Source: Alteromonas lipotrueae
GTDB lineage: Bacteria; Pseudomonadota; Gammaproteobacteria; Enterobacterales; Alteromonadaceae
Assembly: GCF_019249215.1 (NCBI RefSeq)
Contig: NZ_JAESDI010000010.1
Span: forward strand, 164,276-228,275
Direction: 5' to 3'
DNA: 64,000 nt
Under the pieces are notes generated by a model. The model worked only from the letters and a program-made list of their open reading frames with translations, had not been told where the DNA came from and did no database searches. Positions within the stretch are counted from its first letter, which is position 1; every line of letters starts with the position of its first letter. Positions 34,279 to 43,654 of this stretch are shown piece after piece. Position numbers and translations under genes: made by a program.

Positions 34279-35175
34279 ATGTTAGGAAAGGATTTATTGA
34301 TCGCTATATTTATTGTGGTGGTATGGGGCGTAAATTTTGTTGCTATTGCTTGGGGGTTAGAAGGTATGCCTCCTTTATTAATGGGCGGCTTGCGTTTTTT
34401 ATTAGTCGCATCGGTGGGGGCGTTATTTTTCAAACGACCGAACACCCCGTTTATATGGTGGGTGGCCTATGCTGTGCCCATTAGTTTCCTGCAATTTGCA
34501 TTTTTATTTTCAGCTATGGCCTATGGGATGCCCGCTGGGTTAGCGTCGCTTGCGCTGCAAGCACAGGCGATGTTTACCATGATTTTTGCTATGTTTTTTC
34601 TAAAAGAATCAATAAAAAATTATCAGGTGTGGGCCTTTTTTATTGCCGCGTTTGGCTTAACTTTTATCGCACTAAGTAAGGATGAACATAGCATCACAGC
34701 CCTTGGGTTCGGTTTAACCATGGCGGGTGCGGCAAGCTGGGCATTGGGTAATATTAGCGCAAGAAGCATTAGCAATCGGGGCTTTAATTCGAACGTAAAT
34801 TTAGTGGTATGGAGTGCATGGGTACCGCCTATTCCATTTTTCATCGGCAGTTATTTTATTGAAGGGCCAGAGCTAATTATTACTAGTTTAAGTGGGTTTA
34901 GTTGGGTGTCGTTTGGTGCTTTACTGTATCTGGCGATTGGGGCCACTATTACGGGGTATGGGCTTTGGAGTTATCTATTAACCCGTTATCCGGCTGGCCA
35001 AATTGCCCCTTTGTCATTAGGCGTTCCTATTGTAGGGCTAAGCTCTGCTGCGCTCATGCTTGGTGAAAGTATTACGCCTATGCAGTGGTTGGGTATTATT
35101 TTGGTATTGTTTGGCCTGCTACTTAATACCTTTGGTGGGCGCTTTCGCCGTAAAGCAGCGGCGGTGAGTTTATAA
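34279..35175 (+). CDS. eamA: EamA-type exporter (O-acetylserine/cysteine exporter-like)
   Basis: This 298-residue protein has ten predicted helices in two EamA/DMT repeats. It keeps the length and motif order of E. coli EamA (YdeD) throughout: VVVWGVNFVAIAWGL, SFLQFAFLFSAMAYGMPAGLASL, LQAQAMFTMI, SWALGNI and IAPLSLGVPIVGLSSAALMLGE. E. coli EamA exports cysteine-pathway metabolites across the inner membrane. The stop codon overlaps the start of the GlxA-type regulator gene by one base (TAATG), so the two are translated together. A regulator placed downstream in this way may control its own transporter. AAAGGGTAGGGT precedes the ATG. Confidence 0.86.
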   Translation: MLGKDLLIAIFIVVVWGVNFVAIAWGLEGMPPLLMGGLRFLLVASVGALFFKRPNTPFIWWVAYAVPISFLQFAFLFSAMAYGMPAGLASLALQAQAMFTMIFAMFFLKESIKNYQVWAFFIAAFGLTFIALSKDEHSITALGFGLTMAGAASWALGNISARSISNRGFNSNVNLVVWSAWVPPIPFFIGSYFIEGPELIITSLSGFSWVSFGALLYLAIGATITGYGLWSYLLTRYPAGQIAPLSLGVPIVGLSSAALMLGESITPMQWLGIILVLFGLLLNTFGGRFRRKAAAVSL

Positions 35176-36164
35176 TGACCGATTCTGCTGCCACTTTTGA
35201 AACTAATGCTAATACAAAGGCCGACACCGAAATAATACCCATCTATATAGTATTGCTACCAGAGCTGTTGATGTTAGATGTGGTGGGGCCAGCAGAGGTT
35301 TTTGCTTATGCAAATCGCTACGGAAAAAACCATTTTAAACTGTATTTTGTTGGGCCGCAGACTTTGCTTAAAAACTCACTTGGTATGAACTTGTCGGTAG
35401 ACCCTCTACCAACTACCGTTGAACCAAACGCTTGGTTATTGGTAACGGGCATGGTGGGTAATGAAATTAACCTTGATACGTCTTCGCTGCATAAGGTGTG
35501 TGGGTGGTTAGCACAACATCAATTTGTCAAAGTGATCAGTGTTTGTGCGGGTGCGTTGGTGTTGGCGAAAGCCGGGTTGCTGAATAATAAAAAATGCACC
35601 ACACACTTTATGCATTGCAATGAGTTATCTGCTTTACTCACCGCTAAACAAGTACTTGAAAATCGATTGTTTGTGCAAGATGGCAATGTGTATACGAGTG
35701 CTGGCGTATCAGCTGGAATTGATTTGGCGCTTCACTTGGTACAGCAGCACGTTGGCCCCCAAGTATCTGCAAATATAGCCAGACAAATGGTTTTGTTTAT
35801 TCGCAGAGGTATGCAAGATCCTAGTTTGTCACCGTATCTGGAGCACAGAAACCATTTACAGCAAAGAATTCATAGAATTCAAGATAAGATTCAGCAAGAC
35901 CCCGCTAAAAATTGGAGTGTAGAAGAACTGGCTGATTTAGGGCATTGCAGTAAACGCCACTTTGCACGCCTATTTAAAGACAGCACCGGCATTACTAGTA
36001 AAGAGTATATTTACAAATTGCGATTGAGTTTAGCCCAGCAACTCTTGCAGCACTCGCCGTTACAGGTAGAAGAAATCGCCCAGCGGTGTGGGTTTGAAGA
36101 CCCAAGGCAGTTTAGGCGTCTTTGGGCCAGATACCACAACAGCCCGCCCTCATCCTATCGGTAG
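35175..36164 (+). CDS. GlxA-type AraC family regulator with DJ-1/PfpI domain
   Basis: In this 329-residue regulator, residues about 20-190 form a DJ-1/PfpI (class I amidotransferase-like) domain with the nucleophile-elbow cysteine in VISVCAGALVLAKAG. Residues about 225-328 carry an AraC/XylS DNA-binding domain, with WSVEELADLGHCSKRHFARLF and LQVEEIAQRCGFEDPRQFRRLW. This is the GlxA/FtrA architecture, in which the N-terminal domain senses small metabolites. It starts inside the stop codon of the EamA exporter gene, so it is likely to regulate that exporter or a pathway that produces its substrate. The first 15 residues are a threonine/alanine-rich lead with no match. Confidence 0.88.
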   Translation: MTDSAATFETNANTKADTEIIPIYIVLLPELLMLDVVGPAEVFAYANRYGKNHFKLYFVGPQTLLKNSLGMNLSVDPLPTTVEPNAWLLVTGMVGNEINLDTSSLHKVCGWLAQHQFVKVISVCAGALVLAKAGLLNNKKCTTHFMHCNELSALLTAKQVLENRLFVQDGNVYTSAGVSAGIDLALHLVQQHVGPQVSANIARQMVLFIRRGMQDPSLSPYLEHRNHLQQRIHRIQDKIQQDPAKNWSVEELADLGHCSKRHFARLFKDSTGITSKEYIYKLRLSLAQQLLQHSPLQVEEIAQRCGFEDPRQFRRLWARYHNSPPSSYR

Positions 36165-36323
36165 GTTGACGGCGGGCAGCGAAACGAAGGGAAATTAGCC
36201 GATGTTAGCGCAAGTGAGCCGTACCCAATAAACACGCGTAAACATCGTTATTAATCATCATTTGCGTGCCACATTTAGGTGTGACAAGTATTACGCGAAC
36301 CTTTTACAAGGTTAACAACGACC

Positions 36324-37496
36324 ATGCGAAAACCTAACACGCGACAAAAGCTGACTCTTCTTTTTACCATTCTATCAACCTCCTTCGGTGCGTCGGCTCA
36401 GCCTGATTTTCCAACTCAGGTTGAGCTGAAAGGCAGTAAGGGCACTATGCTTGTGGGAGAAGCCATAACGTCATTCGAAAACCCTTGGGCAATGGCATTT
36501 TTACCTGATGGGCATAGTTTAGTAACAGAAAAGGCTGGCGCACTATGGTTACTTGATAAAAACCAACAGAAACGCTTTGCAGTAACCGGCACTCCCAGCG
36601 TTAAAGCGCGAGGGCAAGGTGGTTTAGGTGATGTAATTGTTCACCCTGATTTTAAAACGAATAGCACCATCTATATTTCCTACATAGAGCGCGATCCTAA
36701 AGACGATGCCTACAGTGGGGCTGTGATTGAGCGGGCAACGCTAAATATTTCTGATAGCGGCGCAAACTTGTCTGACAGAGAACTTATTTGGCATCAATCA
36801 CCGAAAGTAACCGGAAACGGGCACTATTCACATCGTATGGCGTTTTCGCCGGACGGCTACTTGTTTATTACGTCAGGAGACAGGCAGAAATTTACGCCAG
36901 CGCAAAACATGGCGATGAACTTGGGAAAAATTTTGCGCTTAAATGCAGATGGAAGCGTGCCACAGGATAATCCATTTTATGGCAACGGTAGCGTGACAGA
37001 GCAAATATGGACGCTAGGGCACCGTAACCCATTGGGTATTGATTTCGACGAACAGGGGAATTTATGGTCCCATGAAATGGGCCCCCGTCATGGTGATGAG
37101 CTTAATATTATTGAAAAAGCGCGCAACTACGGCTACCCCGTTGTTTCGCAGGGCGACCATTATTCCGGTGTAAAAATACCGAATCACGAAGATTACCCGA
37201 TTTATAAAGCTCCAGAAAATGCGTGGGTACCTGCTATAAGCCCAGCGGGTTTTATTATCTATAAGGGTGACATGTACAAAGACTGGAAAGGGAATGGCTT
37301 CATAGGCGGGTTGTCTTCAGAAGCGTTGGTGCGGGTTACTTTCAGTCGAGACGGTCAAAAGTGGAATGTGGAAGAGGCGGAACGTTACGAATGGGGTAAA
37401 CGGGTTCGTGAGGTGGAACAAGATAACAAGGGCAACATATATGTACTTGAAGACAAAGAAGGCGGCCGTTTAATAAAACTTCAGCCCGATACCTAG
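36324..37496 (+). CDS. PQQ-dependent sugar dehydrogenase (Asd/YliI-like)
   Basis: This 390-residue secreted protein has a signal peptide ending near GASAQ and a six-bladed beta-propeller of the soluble glucose/sorbosone dehydrogenase family. Visible family motifs are FLPDGHSLVTEKAGALWLL, QGGLGDVIVHPDF, GNGHYSHRMAFSPDGYLFI (with the catalytic-region histidine), GHRNPLGIDFDEQGNLWSHEMGP and the C-terminal RVREVEQDNKGNIYVLED. The enzyme oxidises aldoses in the periplasm with PQQ as cofactor and passes electrons to the respiratory chain. No PQQ biosynthesis gene lies in this window. Transcription is monocistronic, with a terminator shared with the convergent outer-membrane protein gene. Confidence 0.9.
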   Translation: MRKPNTRQKLTLLFTILSTSFGASAQPDFPTQVELKGSKGTMLVGEAITSFENPWAMAFLPDGHSLVTEKAGALWLLDKNQQKRFAVTGTPSVKARGQGGLGDVIVHPDFKTNSTIYISYIERDPKDDAYSGAVIERATLNISDSGANLSDRELIWHQSPKVTGNGHYSHRMAFSPDGYLFITSGDRQKFTPAQNMAMNLGKILRLNADGSVPQDNPFYGNGSVTEQIWTLGHRNPLGIDFDEQGNLWSHEMGPRHGDELNIIEKARNYGYPVVSQGDHYSGVKIPNHEDYPIYKAPENAWVPAISPAGFIIYKGDMYKDWKGNGFIGGLSSEALVRVTFSRDGQKWNVEEAERYEWGKRVREVEQDNKGNIYVLEDKEGGRLIKLQPDT

Positions 37497-37531
37497 CAAG
37501 TAAAACTAATTAGGGTAAATTGAAAGAGCAC

Positions 37532-37557
37532 AAAAAAGCCCGGGTAAATCGGGCTTT
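37532..37557 (-). terminator. Rho-independent terminator of the outer-membrane protein gene
   Basis: AAAGCCCG (37535-37542) pairs with CGGGCTTT (37550-37557); on the minus strand six T follow. It lies 18 bases past the stop of the gene at 37575 and may also stop transcription from the convergent dehydrogenase gene. Confidence 0.85.
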
Positions 37558-37574
37558 GATTACCTACCAGTCCG

Positions 37575-38192
37575 TTAAAATGCGTAACGGGCATTCAGGC
37601 CTATAAAATCTACACCATCCCATGCTTCGTAGGTGGCACCTACCGCGATGTTGTCAGTAAAGTAATAGTATGCAGATACGCCCAAAGCCGTTTCTGACTC
37701 TTCGGCAATATCTAGGTAACCGATGTGAGCACCCAGCTCCAGTGCGTTTGTCACCATAGAGCGTACGCCGATAGTGGCACCAAAACCATTGTCATCTTCA
37801 GATTCCGAATTACCTTGAGCTGAAGCGCCCACCTCCAAGTTTTCATAGGTCACTTGGGCAAATACATCGGTGCTTTCTGTTACATTAAAGCGATACCCAC
37901 CACCCAATGACAGTTGGGATAGCTCTACTTCAACGTCTAGGCCAAAAACATTTACATCTTCGCTCACATCACGATAGCGTCCAGTGAGGTAGAAACCTTC
38001 ACCAAGCGTTTTAGAGAATGAGGCGTTGAAGCCTGACGGAGAAAAGTCATCGTCGTCGATTTCAGTTTGCACATAACCGAGTTCAGCAAGATCCCATTTC
38101 GGGCCTTTAGCAGTATGGTCATCAGCTAAAGCTGGCGAAGAAACCGCAATAAGTGCGACCAAAGATGCTGTTAATTTACTTCTTAATTCCAT
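37575..38192 (-). CDS. Small outer-membrane beta-barrel protein
   Basis: This 205-residue protein has a signal peptide (cleavage near ALADDH) followed by alternating hydrophobic strands, for example GFYLTGRYRDVSED, LSLGGGYRFNV, DVFAQVTYENL and IAVGATYEAWDGV. It ends in ARYAF with the terminal phenylalanine recognised by the BAM complex. Eight strands are plausible, like the OmpA/Ax21-type small barrel family (PF13505). Acidic loops (EIDDDDFSPSG, NSESEDDNGFG) suit a marine, high-salt surface. The function is unknown. A strong terminator follows, so it is a single-gene unit. Confidence 0.8.
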   Translation of the reverse strand: MELRSKLTASLVALIAVSSPALADDHTAKGPKWDLAELGYVQTEIDDDDFSPSGFNASFSKTLGEGFYLTGRYRDVSEDVNVFGLDVEVELSQLSLGGGYRFNVTESTDVFAQVTYENLEVGASAQGNSESEDDNGFGATIGVRSMVTNALELGAHIGYLDIAEESETALGVSAYYYFTDNIAVGATYEAWDGVDFIGLNARYAF

Positions 38193-38333
38193 TTAAATGT
38201 CCTTATAAAATCACATTGCTTTGCGAATGCGGCGTAAATTTAGCACCTACTAAATTTTGCGTCTAGCATTTAATCCTATTTCAATTTCGTGCGGTTAAAA
38301 TAAGCATTGAGCAACGGCGGGTAACGCGATAAC

Positions 38334-38356
38334 TTTAAGTACTCTGCTCCCCTTAA
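38334..38356. repeat. Half copy of the dispersed repeat at the RIO kinase stop
   Basis: AGTACTCTGCTCCCC (38338-38352) is one arm of the family; no partner arm was found to its left. It touches the last codon of the RIO kinase gene. Confidence 0.5.
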
Positions 38357-39210
38357 TTATCATCATCCGAAAAATTAATACGCGCTAACCGTTCTTGCTC
38401 TTCGTCTGCAGCTGCTTGTATTTCTTCAAGAATTGCGTCGACATCAGCATTTTCACTGTTATCTTCAAACTCACCCGTAAGGACAGAATTAGGCGTTAGG
38501 TTAGCCTCTTCAAACAGCGCCCACATTTCTTTTGCGTAGTTAGTATTCAATAGCTCAGGGGCAAACTCGCCGTAGTAACGGCGAATGTTATTAACGTCGC
38601 GAGCAAACATGGCTTCAGCACTGTTGTTGGCTGAGGCATTCACCGCTTGTGGCAAATCGATAATCACAGGGCCTTTGTCATCAACAAGAACGTTAAACTC
38701 AGACAAGTCGCCGTGAATAATGCCCGTGCAAAGCATTAGCATAATATTGTGCATCATGAGTTTATGCTGGGCTATTGCTTCTTCTTTGCTGAAGCTAACA
38801 TGCCCTAATTGGGGGGCTACATCGCCGTGTTCATCCGACACCAACTCCATCAGCAGCACGCCGTCTATACAGCAGTATGTATCTGGTACACGCACGCCAG
38901 CTTCGTTTAAGCGAGATAGGGCGTCAACCTCTGCGGTTTGCCAAATCTCTTCTTCTATTTGGCGTCCGTAGCTAGAACGTTTGCCCATAGCACGTGCTTG
39001 TCGACCGCCTCGCACTTTTCGACCTTCTTGATATTGCGCCGCTTTTTTAAAGCTACGTTTAACCGCATCTTTATAAACCTTTGCGCAACGAACATGTTCA
39101 CCACAGCGAACAACAAAAACATCGGCTTCTTTCCCGCTCATTAAGCGGCTTAGTACTTCATCAATTAAACCATCATCGACGAGGGGTTGTAGGCGTTTAG
39201 GTATCTTCAC
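38353..39210 (-). CDS. RIO-type serine protein kinase
   Basis: This 285-residue atypical kinase has an ATP-binding region with SGKEADVFVVRC and the catalytic lysine in RCAKVYK. A helical insert is rich in basic residues (GRKVRGGRQARAMGKRSS). The catalytic loop is HGDLSEFNVL with aspartate and asparagine, and the metal-binding loop is VIIDLPQAV (IDxPQ), the hallmark of RIO kinases. Bacterial members phosphorylate serine, with links to translation or stress; targets are unknown. The acidic tail (DEEQERLARINFSDDDN) ends at a half copy of the dispersed repeat. The full family length is present. Confidence 0.88.
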   Translation of the reverse strand: MKIPKRLQPLVDDGLIDEVLSRLMSGKEADVFVVRCGEHVRCAKVYKDAVKRSFKKAAQYQEGRKVRGGRQARAMGKRSSYGRQIEEEIWQTAEVDALSRLNEAGVRVPDTYCCIDGVLLMELVSDEHGDVAPQLGHVSFSKEEAIAQHKLMMHNIMLMLCTGIIHGDLSEFNVLVDDKGPVIIDLPQAVNASANNSAEAMFARDVNNIRRYYGEFAPELLNTNYAKEMWALFEEANLTPNSVLTGEFEDNSENADVDAILEEIQAAADEEQERLARINFSDDDN

Positions 39211-39405
39211 TCATTGCCTGCTAAATGGTGTTGGGTTTTAGTCATTGTTGATAAAGGTGCTCTGTGTTTATTTAATTTGCTTAACTAGTATACCAGTGTT
39301 GAAAATTAAGAGCAGTGAACTAGCGGCACTTTTTTCTAGCCGATCTGTTAAAGGCTAATAACCGTATGTGATTTAAGAATGGATTTCTAAATAACGGACA
39401 TTGAC

Positions 39406-40893
39406 ATGAATGACAAGCAACCTGTCACACCCAGTTTGTTACTTGCTTTAACCCCTGTGGTGCTAACCCTTATTATCTTGGGTACCCAGATATTCTATTT
39501 TGGCGTATTCGAACCACACATTCCGCTAACTATCGGGCTAGCGCTAACCAGTTTGGTTGGCATGTATTTGGGACTCACTTGGGTAGATATCCGAGAAGGT
39601 ATTTTTCACGTGGTTCATGTTGCTTTACCATCGGTGTCGGTCCTCATTACCGTTGGCATGATTATAGGTGTTTGGATAGCCAGCGGAACCGTTCCCACCA
39701 TTATTTACTATGGGCTAAAAGCCCTATCTCCCGAAATCTTCTTGGCTGCTGGCATGATAATATGCGCAGTGGTTTCTGTTTCCTTAGGGACCAGTTGGGG
39801 AAGTGTCGGTACAGTTGGATTAGCATTAATGGGTATTGGCGAGGGCTTCGATATTCCTATGTACTGGACGGCCGGAGCGGTAGTATCTGGTGCTTTCTTT
39901 GGTGATAAAGTCTCGCCCTTATCTGACACTACAAATTTGGCCCCAGCGGTGACGGGAACCGATGTGTTTTCTCATATCAAAAATATGATGGCGACCACAA
40001 TGCCGGCCATGTTAATAGCATTGGTAATTTACATAGCCGTTGGCTTTTTTGTTATCGACACGCAAAGCGTTTCATTTGAAAAAATTTCGGGTATTACTAA
40101 CGCGCTACAAGATAACTTCTATATCTCTCCCTGGGCACTGCTACCTGCTGTCGTTGTAATGGCGCTGGCACTTAAGAAATGCCCGCCATTGCCCTCTCTA
40201 TTCGCTGGTGTTGTAGTGGGTAGTGCAATGGCAATGATTACCCAAGGGCAGAACTTACAGTCGATATTTGATTTTGCCAATAACGGGTACTCGATTGAAA
40301 CAGGTATTTCTGAGATTGATGGTTTATTAAACCGTGGTGGTATTCAGTCAATGATGTGGACTATTTCGCTTGTACTCATTGCACTAGGTTTTGGTGGCGC
40401 GCTTGAAACCACAGGGTGTTTGCGAAGTATTATTAATGCGATAAAGAGCAAAGCAACCACATTTGCAGGCACACAAACTGCTGCAGTTGGAACCGCATTT
40501 GCGACTAATTTAGTAGCTGGTGACCCCTACTTGTCAGTGGCGTTACCTGGGCGTATGTACTCACCGGTATACCGAGGAATGGGCTATTCCACCTTGAACC
40601 TTGCCAGGGGCATTGAAGAGGGGGGCACGTTGATGTCGCCACTTATTCCATGGAATGCGGGTGGAGCATTCGTGATCACTGCTCTGGGTTTAGGCGTATC
40701 TGGCGATAACCTTGAAAACCTACTGTACATTCCGCTGGCCTTTGCCTGTTGGACTGCGCCATTAATTGGTATTTTCTATGCGTATACAGGGTTGTATTCA
40801 CCTAAAGCAAGCGATGAAGAGCGTGAACGTTGGAAGAGCTCCGGCGAGGCAATTGCTGAATTTAACGAAAATGGCTCTCCGAAGACGGATTAA
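39406..40893 (+). CDS. nhaC: NhaC family Na+/H+ antiporter
   Basis: This 495-residue inner-membrane protein has about 11-12 helices. NhaC signature segments are visible: VGMIIGVWIASGTVPTIIYYG, SLGTSWGSVGTVGLALMGIG, the intramembrane motif GAFFGDKVSPLSDTTNLAPAV, and MSPLIPWNAGGAF near the end. The aspartates in GDKxSPLSDTTNLAP are typical ion-binding candidates. It exchanges sodium for protons, suitable for a marine organism keeping cytoplasmic sodium low. It stands alone, with its own strong stem-loop terminator made from a copy of the dispersed repeat just after the stop. Confidence 0.9.
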   Translation: MNDKQPVTPSLLLALTPVVLTLIILGTQIFYFGVFEPHIPLTIGLALTSLVGMYLGLTWVDIREGIFHVVHVALPSVSVLITVGMIIGVWIASGTVPTIIYYGLKALSPEIFLAAGMIICAVVSVSLGTSWGSVGTVGLALMGIGEGFDIPMYWTAGAVVSGAFFGDKVSPLSDTTNLAPAVTGTDVFSHIKNMMATTMPAMLIALVIYIAVGFFVIDTQSVSFEKISGITNALQDNFYISPWALLPAVVVMALALKKCPPLPSLFAGVVVGSAMAMITQGQNLQSIFDFANNGYSIETGISEIDGLLNRGGIQSMMWTISLVLIALGFGGALETTGCLRSIINAIKSKATTFAGTQTAAVGTAFATNLVAGDPYLSVALPGRMYSPVYRGMGYSTLNLARGIEEGGTLMSPLIPWNAGGAFVITALGLGVSGDNLENLLYIPLAFACWTAPLIGIFYAYTGLYSPKASDEERERWKSSGEAIAEFNENGSPKTD

Positions 40894-40905
40894 ATAAGAC
40901 CGCAA

Positions 40906-40972
40906 ATAATGGGGGCGCAATCATGGGGTAAGAGTACGTTTTACGTGAAATGTACTCTTACCCCTTTTTTAT
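40906..40972. repeat. Dispersed palindromic repeat, copy 7, terminator-like with compensatory change
   Basis: GGGGTAAGAGTAC (40925-40937) pairs perfectly with GTACTCTTACCCC (40952-40964), followed by CTTTTTT. Relative to copy 2, one base of each arm has changed together (C to A and G to T), so pairing is kept. A second, nearby AATAATGGGGGC (from 40906) may be the start of a nested partial copy. It follows the nhaC stop and should terminate that transcript. Confidence 0.85.
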
Positions 40973-41085
40973 TTTTTATAACTCATCTGCACCTATATAT
41001 ATTACCAATATAAATATTACTGATGTTAACGTCATGTTAGCTTAGCTCACACGTAGATCTTGATTAACATAGCGAGACAACCAAA

Positions 41086-42204
41086 ATGAATAAATCCAAA
41101 CAGCTTTTTACGCTTATCAAATCAGAAGGCGAACTAGAGGTATCTATCAAAGAGGTAGATGTGCCAGAGCCCAAGCCACACGAAGTGATTGTTAGTATGG
41201 AAGCTTCACCTATCAATCCTTCCGATATGTGGCCCATGTTCGGCCCAGCCAGCCTTGATAAAGCAACCTTTGATGCCAGCAAAAATGCCTTAGTTGCACC
41301 GGTACATCAACCATTGTTAATGCGTATTAAGTCGCGTCTTGATCAAACGTTACCTATTGGTAATGAGGGAGCGGGAACCGTTGTTGGAGCTGGTAGCAGC
41401 CCTGAAGCTCAAGCACTAATGGGTAAAACCGTTTCTATCCTTACTGGCGCAGCTTACACCGAATATGCATGTGTTCCAGCTCAAGCGTGTTTGCCGCATA
41501 TGGAAAGCACAACGGCGCAGCAAGCGGCGTCTTCGTTTGTAAATCCGTTGACTGCACTTGGTATGGTAGAAACCATGCGTATGGAAGGCCATAAAGCCTT
41601 AGTACATACCGCAGCGGCATCTAACTTGGGCCAAATGCTAAACAAAATCTGCCTAGAAGAAGGTGTAGATTTGGTTAACATTGTACGTAGTCAGCAACAG
41701 GTAGAAATTCTTAAAGATTTGGGCGCTAAAATTGTGCTCGATTCTACTAGCGAAAACTTTAAAGCCCAGCTTTACCAAGCGATAGATAAAACAGGCGCAA
41801 CTTTAGCCTTCGATGCCATTGGCGGCGGCGAGTTAGTAAGCGACATTCTTACCATGATGGAAGCGTCTGGCAGTAAAGATGCCAAAGGCTTCAACACCTA
41901 TGGTTCTGACAGCAACAAGCAAGTGTATATATACGGCGGCCTAGATTTCTCTCCAACCATTTTGAACCGTGCTTATGGTATGACGTGGGGAATAGGTGGT
42001 TGGTTACTAATGCGCTTCCTTGGTAAATTAAATAAACAGCGCGTGGGTGAGCTTTACAAGAAGGTGGCCACTGAAATAAATACCACATTTGCGTCTTCTT
42101 ACACCAAAGAATTAAGCCTTGAAGAAGCGCTTCAGCCAGAAAATGTAGCGCTATACAATGCGAAGAAGACTGGTGAAAAGTATCTGATTGTGCCAAATAA
42201 ATAA
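41086..42204 (+). CDS. Medium-chain dehydrogenase/reductase, quinone oxidoreductase-like
   Basis: This 372-residue protein has a GroES-like N-terminal domain (PKPHEVIVSMEASPINPSDMW) and a Rossmann domain with KALVHTAAASNLGQMLNKIC and the segment LGAKIVLDSTSENF. The structural zinc-site cysteines of classical alcohol dehydrogenases are absent and the NPSD motif is present, which places it with the zinc-independent quinone/enoyl reductase branch. It probably reduces a quinone or conjugated carbonyl with NADPH; the substrate is unknown. The gene stands alone and is followed directly by a terminator-like copy of the dispersed repeat family. Confidence 0.85.
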   Translation: MNKSKQLFTLIKSEGELEVSIKEVDVPEPKPHEVIVSMEASPINPSDMWPMFGPASLDKATFDASKNALVAPVHQPLLMRIKSRLDQTLPIGNEGAGTVVGAGSSPEAQALMGKTVSILTGAAYTEYACVPAQACLPHMESTTAQQAASSFVNPLTALGMVETMRMEGHKALVHTAAASNLGQMLNKICLEEGVDLVNIVRSQQQVEILKDLGAKIVLDSTSENFKAQLYQAIDKTGATLAFDAIGGGELVSDILTMMEASGSKDAKGFNTYGSDSNKQVYIYGGLDFSPTILNRAYGMTWGIGGWLLMRFLGKLNKQRVGELYKKVATEINTTFASSYTKELSLEEALQPENVALYNAKKTGEKYLIVPNK

Positions 42205-42256
42205 TGGAGCAGGGGGCATTCGTAAGTACGCGCACGCGTAGCAAGCCCCCATTTTT
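42200..42256. repeat. Dispersed repeat variant, copy 8, terminator-like
   Basis: AATAATGGAGCAGGGGGCATTCG begins inside the dehydrogenase stop region. GGGGGC (42212-42217) pairs with GCCCCC (42245-42250), followed by ATTTTT. The outer frame matches copy 4, but the inner arms differ (a GCGCACGCG-type centre). Confidence 0.6.
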
Positions 42257-42291
42257 ACCTAATATAGTGTTACCGCTTGTGGAATAAATTG

Positions 42292-42822
42292 ATGAATCGT
42301 AGAAACTTTCTTTTGGGTATTATTGCTGGAGGTGCAGCTATAGGTGCAACCGGCATAGTATGGCTTGACGGTAAATCAAGTAGTAAAGCACTGAGTATCG
42401 ATGCCTCAATTCAAACGTTAGATAAAGTAATCAAACAAGATGTATTGACGCTAGGTGATTGGGATCTTTATAAAATTCTTATTCATTGTGCGCAAAGTGT
42501 CGAATTCTCAATGTTGGGTTATCCTGAGCATAAATCCGACTTATTCAAAAATACTGTGGGCAAGATGGCCTTTTCTGTTTTTTCTGCAAGACAAGAAATG
42601 ACGCACGGTTTAAGCGAAGCAATCCCTGGCGCTCCTTCAATTGAAGAACGCGGAGATATTAATTCTGCATACACTCGGTTTAGAGCGGCAATGGTTAAAT
42701 TTCGCCACTACACAGGGCCATTGGCAGAGCACTTTGCTTATGGAAATCTAAACAAGCAGGAATATGAGAAAGCGCATGCCATGCACTTTTACAATCACCT
42801 CTTGGAAATAGAAACGACTTAA
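42292..42822 (+). CDS. DUF1569 family protein with Tat signal
   Basis: This 176-residue protein begins MNRRNFLLGIIAGGAAIG, a twin-arginine signal (RRNFL) followed by a hydrophobic stretch, so it is exported folded. The mature part contains LGDWDLYKILIHCAQSVEFSM and a later histidine-rich helix (FRHYTGPLAEHFAYG, MHFYNHLLEI). Spaced histidines on a four-helix bundle are typical of DUF1569/DinB-like metal-binding folds. The function is unknown. The ATG at 42292 is preferred over the TTG at 42277, since GGA and the Tat motif fit it. It is probably transcribed from its own promoter behind the preceding terminator. Confidence 0.78.
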   Translation: MNRRNFLLGIIAGGAAIGATGIVWLDGKSSSKALSIDASIQTLDKVIKQDVLTLGDWDLYKILIHCAQSVEFSMLGYPEHKSDLFKNTVGKMAFSVFSARQEMTHGLSEAIPGAPSIEERGDINSAYTRFRAAMVKFRHYTGPLAEHFAYGNLNKQEYEKAHAMHFYNHLLEIETT

Positions 42823-42887
42823 AACGCTCAGATTTATTACAAACTATAAGCCCTTTAATCCATAGCACTTAGAGCCGATTTATCTTA

Positions 42888-43562
42888 TCAAAGAAAGCTG
42901 GCGATGCTTTCAAGTGACTTTTTCTGCTTTGCATGAGCTGGAATAGTGGCTTCAGCAGCGGGGTAGCCGGCAACAATCAGCATATAAGCCCGTTCATTTT
43001 CTGGACGGCTACACACTTGCGTTAAAAAGTTCATGGGCTTTGGTGTGTGAGTTAGCGTTGCCAAACCCGCATTGTGCAAGGCGGTAATCAGTATTCCCAC
43101 AGCAATGCCTACCGACTCATGAACGTAGTAATTCTGGCGTTTGTCTCCGCTTTCTGTTTCGCCAGACTTCTGGCTAAAGACGGCAATAAGCCAAGGTGCT
43201 AATTCCAAGTACGGTTTACTTGAATCTGTGCCTAACGGTTTGAGGTCTTGAAGCCATTGCTTCCCAGCACGTCCTTCATAAAATCCACGCTCATGTGCTT
43301 CAGCTTGTTCCCTTACTTTTTGCTTTACCGTGGCGGAGTTAATTGCTGCAAAATGCCAAGGCTGGTGGTTGGCACCACTCGGCGCAGTGCCAGCCGTTAA
43401 AAGGCAGTTTTCGATAACCTTTTTGTCTACAGGCCTGTCGCTAAAATGGCGAATGCTGTGCCTGCGTTGCATCGTTTGCAAAAAGTCAGCGCTGCGCGAC
43501 ATCATTTCATTTTCTGGATATTCAACAAAGTCATCTAGCGGTGAGTGGTCGTGTGGTTGCAT
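42888..43562 (-). CDS. Nitroreductase family protein
   Basis: This 224-residue FMN-dependent oxidoreductase has an N-terminal RRHSIRHFSDRPVDKKVIENCL (the R-R-S-x-R-x-F motif that binds FMN phosphate) and TAGTAPSGANHQPWHF (the A-P-S-G-x-N-x-Q-P-W motif). It also has YYVHESVGIAVGILITALHNAGL and the C-terminal GYPAAEATIPAH. The SGANHQPW form is close to the branch that includes iodotyrosine deiodinase-like and BluB-like proteins. It is probably NAD(P)H-dependent reduction of a nitro or halogenated aromatic; the substrate is unknown. It is convergent with the DUF1569 gene and is followed by 775 bases that hold repeats and at most one very small gene. Confidence 0.85.
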   Translation of the reverse strand: MQPHDHSPLDDFVEYPENEMMSRSADFLQTMQRRHSIRHFSDRPVDKKVIENCLLTAGTAPSGANHQPWHFAAINSATVKQKVREQAEAHERGFYEGRAGKQWLQDLKPLGTDSSKPYLELAPWLIAVFSQKSGETESGDKRQNYYVHESVGIAVGILITALHNAGLATLTHTPKPMNFLTQVCSRPENERAYMLIVAGYPAAEATIPAHAKQKKSLESIASFL

Positions 43563-43654
43563 TATGTAGTCTCATTTCTAGAATTAATGGGGCAAAATAT
43601 ATTAACTGAGCACATTAACCGAATACTTGAGATGAGTACATTAGCCAGAGCCTT